6,599 bases of DNA from an uncultured Syntrophobacteraceae bacterium (GTDB lineage: Bacteria > Desulfobacterota > Syntrophobacteria > Syntrophobacterales > Syntrophobacteraceae), in contig CALBZH010000208.1 in NCBI GenBank assembly GCA_937889795.1, positions 1 to 6,599 on the forward strand, given 5' to 3'. Made by a program: the position numbers and the translations under genes. The notes under the pieces were generated by a model. The model saw nothing but the letters and a program-made list of their open reading frames with translations. It was not told the DNA's origin and did no database searches. Position 1 is the stretch's first letter; each line of letters starts with the position of its first letter. Of this stretch, positions 5,904-6,599 are shown in pieces.

Positions 5904-6278
5904 CTATTTCAACCGTCCGATCCACATGCCGAGAAAAACCAGCGCTGTACCCAAGACATTGTTGGAGAGGAAGTTCATGAGTGTCACGAGCTGCTTTCCC
6001 GCCCGCGCGGCGTTGACTGTTTCGAAGGCGTACGTCGAAAAGGTTGTGAGCGCGCCCAGGTATCCGGTAACGAAGAAAAGGCGAGCCGAGGGGCTCATGA
6101 TCGAGAATCCCCTGTCGGCCAGGGCAAAAGCCAAGCCGATGAGAAAACAGCCCGAAAGATTCACGATGAGCGTGCCCCACGGAAACCGTGCTCCAAAAAG
6201 GGCCGCCGCAAGCAGGGAAATGCCATACCGGGAAAGCGCACCGAGGCTGCCGCCCGCCATTACCAAGAGGATTTTCAT
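5904..6278 (-). CDS. crcB: Fluoride-specific ion channel CrcB/Fluc
   Basis: 124 aa from ATG 6278, exactly the usual CrcB length, with four membrane helices. It exports F- as a dual-topology homodimer in the inner membrane. Family marks are GGSLGALSRYG (9-19), PWGTLIVNLSG with the conserved Asn40 (34-43), and GALTTFSTYAFE (75-86), which carries the Phe of the fluoride pathway and the TM3 break that binds Na+. The ribosome binding site before 6278 is weak. The same frame stays open upstream to ATG 6338 and ATG 6449. The latter lies 11 bases after the upstream usp stop and would add 57 Arg/Lys-rich residues. I prefer 6278 by homology length. The stop (5904-5906) overlaps the ribosome binding site of the DUF190-CBS gene. 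No fluoride riboswitch is seen in the visible upstream sequence. Confidence 0.93.
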   Translation of the reverse strand: MKILLVMAGGSLGALSRYGISLLAAALFGARFPWGTLIVNLSGCFLIGLAFALADRGFSIMSPSARLFFVTGYLGALTTFSTYAFETVNAARAGKQLVTLMNFLSNNVLGTALVFLGMWIGRLK

Positions 6279-6460
6279 CGGCCATCCATCAGCTCGAAAG
6301 AACGTTCGCAGTCGATCGAGCGGGGGTTGTATCGACATGAGCTTGTTCTTGATTCCATCCAGGCTCAGCGTGCGAGTGCGCGCGGTCTTCTGAGCACGAT
6401 TCGGTGAAAGTCGAGCCCGTTCGCCGGGCTTGGGTCTTTTTCGTTTCATGGCCACCCGAT
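6279..6460 (-). other. usp-crcB intercistronic region, open in the crcB frame
   Basis: The 182 bases between the usp stop and the preferred crcB start contain no stop in the crcB frame. They would encode a basic segment beginning MKRKRPKPGERAR from ATG 6449, with GGGTGG just upstream. A perfect six-base stem AGCCCG/CGGGCT with a five-base loop lies at 6414-6430. It lacks a T-run in the minus direction, so it is not a terminator for usp. The region is either a real N-terminal extension of CrcB or a structured spacer. Confidence 0.4.
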
Positions 6461-6599
6461 CTATCGAACGACCACCACCGTGCAGTGCGCGTAGCTCAAC
6501 ACCCGCTTGGCTACCGAGCCGAGAAGCCATCGCTGCATGAAGCTCTCCCCGCGATGGCCCATCACGATGGTATCCACCCCTTCTTCGTTGGCCAGGAGT
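6461..6599 (-). CDS. Universal stress protein (UspA family), C-terminal 45 residues
   Basis: Partial: the gene enters from beyond the right edge and stops with TAG at 6461-6463. The visible end reads ...DTIVMGHRGESFMQRWLLG, then SVAKRVLSYAHCTVVVVR. This is the hallmark USP C-terminus: a strand followed by the ATP-binding pattern G-2x-G-9x-G-(S/T). G14, G17 and G27 with Ser28 of the visible fragment fit exactly (GHRGESFMQRWLLGS). Cytosolic, probably nucleotide-binding. It is upstream of and co-directional with crcB, likely the same operon. Whether it has one or two Usp domains cannot be seen. Confidence 0.92.
   Translation of the reverse strand, partial: LLANEEGVDTIVMGHRGESFMQRWLLGSVAKRVLSYAHCTVVVVR

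Noticed and set aside
6414..6437. Intrinsic terminator on the plus strand (AGCCCG/CGGGCT plus T-rich tail)
   Set aside because: The T-run starts several bases after the stem and no plus-strand gene ends here. In the minus direction there is no T-run.
6279..6460. Fluoride (crcB) riboswitch upstream of crcB
   Set aside because: A GCTGATGG-like piece occurs just before the start, but the GGCGATG...CGCC stem and pseudoknot partners are missing. A riboswitch could lie upstream of usp, outside the window.
6279..6530. Longest crcB frame starting at 6530 inside the usp gene
   Set aside because: It would overlap the well-supported USP C-terminus in another frame. The CrcB family length and N-terminal motif start at 6278; only 6449 or 6338 remain as possible longer starts.

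Overview
The window is a GC-rich bacterial segment with Shine-Dalgarno starts and two convergent ion-homeostasis operons. Nothing here fixes the organism. Gene content and style would suit a deltaproteobacterium-like, Gram-negative anaerobe, for example of the Syntrophobacter kind, but that is a weak inference from impression and not from a marker gene.

Left part (1-840): two very short reading frames of uncertain status lie at the window edge (3-83 and 73-240). They are followed by about 600 bases without a conventional gene, upstream of an MgtA-type Mg2+ P-type ATPase. This stretch is not featureless. It holds a perfect TTGACA -35 box, a 23-codon open frame with an excellent ribosome binding site and an acidic/Pro-Pro peptide, a strongly C-rich G-poor patch just after that frame, and a nested hairpin with a possible sigma-54-like element. 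The order promoter, small peptide, Rho-type C-rich patch, mgtA resembles the enteric mgtL-mgtA leader, although the sequences are not recognisably related.

Middle (841-4319, + strand): mgtA is complete with all P-type motifs. It is followed two bases later by a gene for a PTS EIIA type-2 (PtsN-like) domain with an unrecognised C-terminal domain. Its ribosome binding site lies inside the end of mgtA, so the two are almost certainly co-transcribed and probably translationally coupled.

Convergence zone (4320-4603): this contains a 141-bp element with 22-bp terminal inverted repeats (19/22 matching). It is flanked exactly by a 9-bp direct repeat GGGTGAATG, the signature of an inserted miniature transposable element.

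Right part (6599-4604, - strand): reading leftwards, the C-terminus of a universal stress protein, then crcB (Fluc fluoride channel), then a DUF190 plus four-CBS-domain protein. The crcB stop overlaps the ribosome binding site of the DUF190-CBS gene. A fluoride exporter is thus grouped with two kinds of protein that commonly bind adenine nucleotides (USP and CBS) and one PII-like fold (DUF190).

Together the window pairs divalent cation uptake with a PTS-type regulator, and fluoride export with adenylate-sensing modules. The points most worth a second look are the mgtA leader, the mgtA-EIIA coupling, the inserted palindromic element and the DUF190-CBS fusion.
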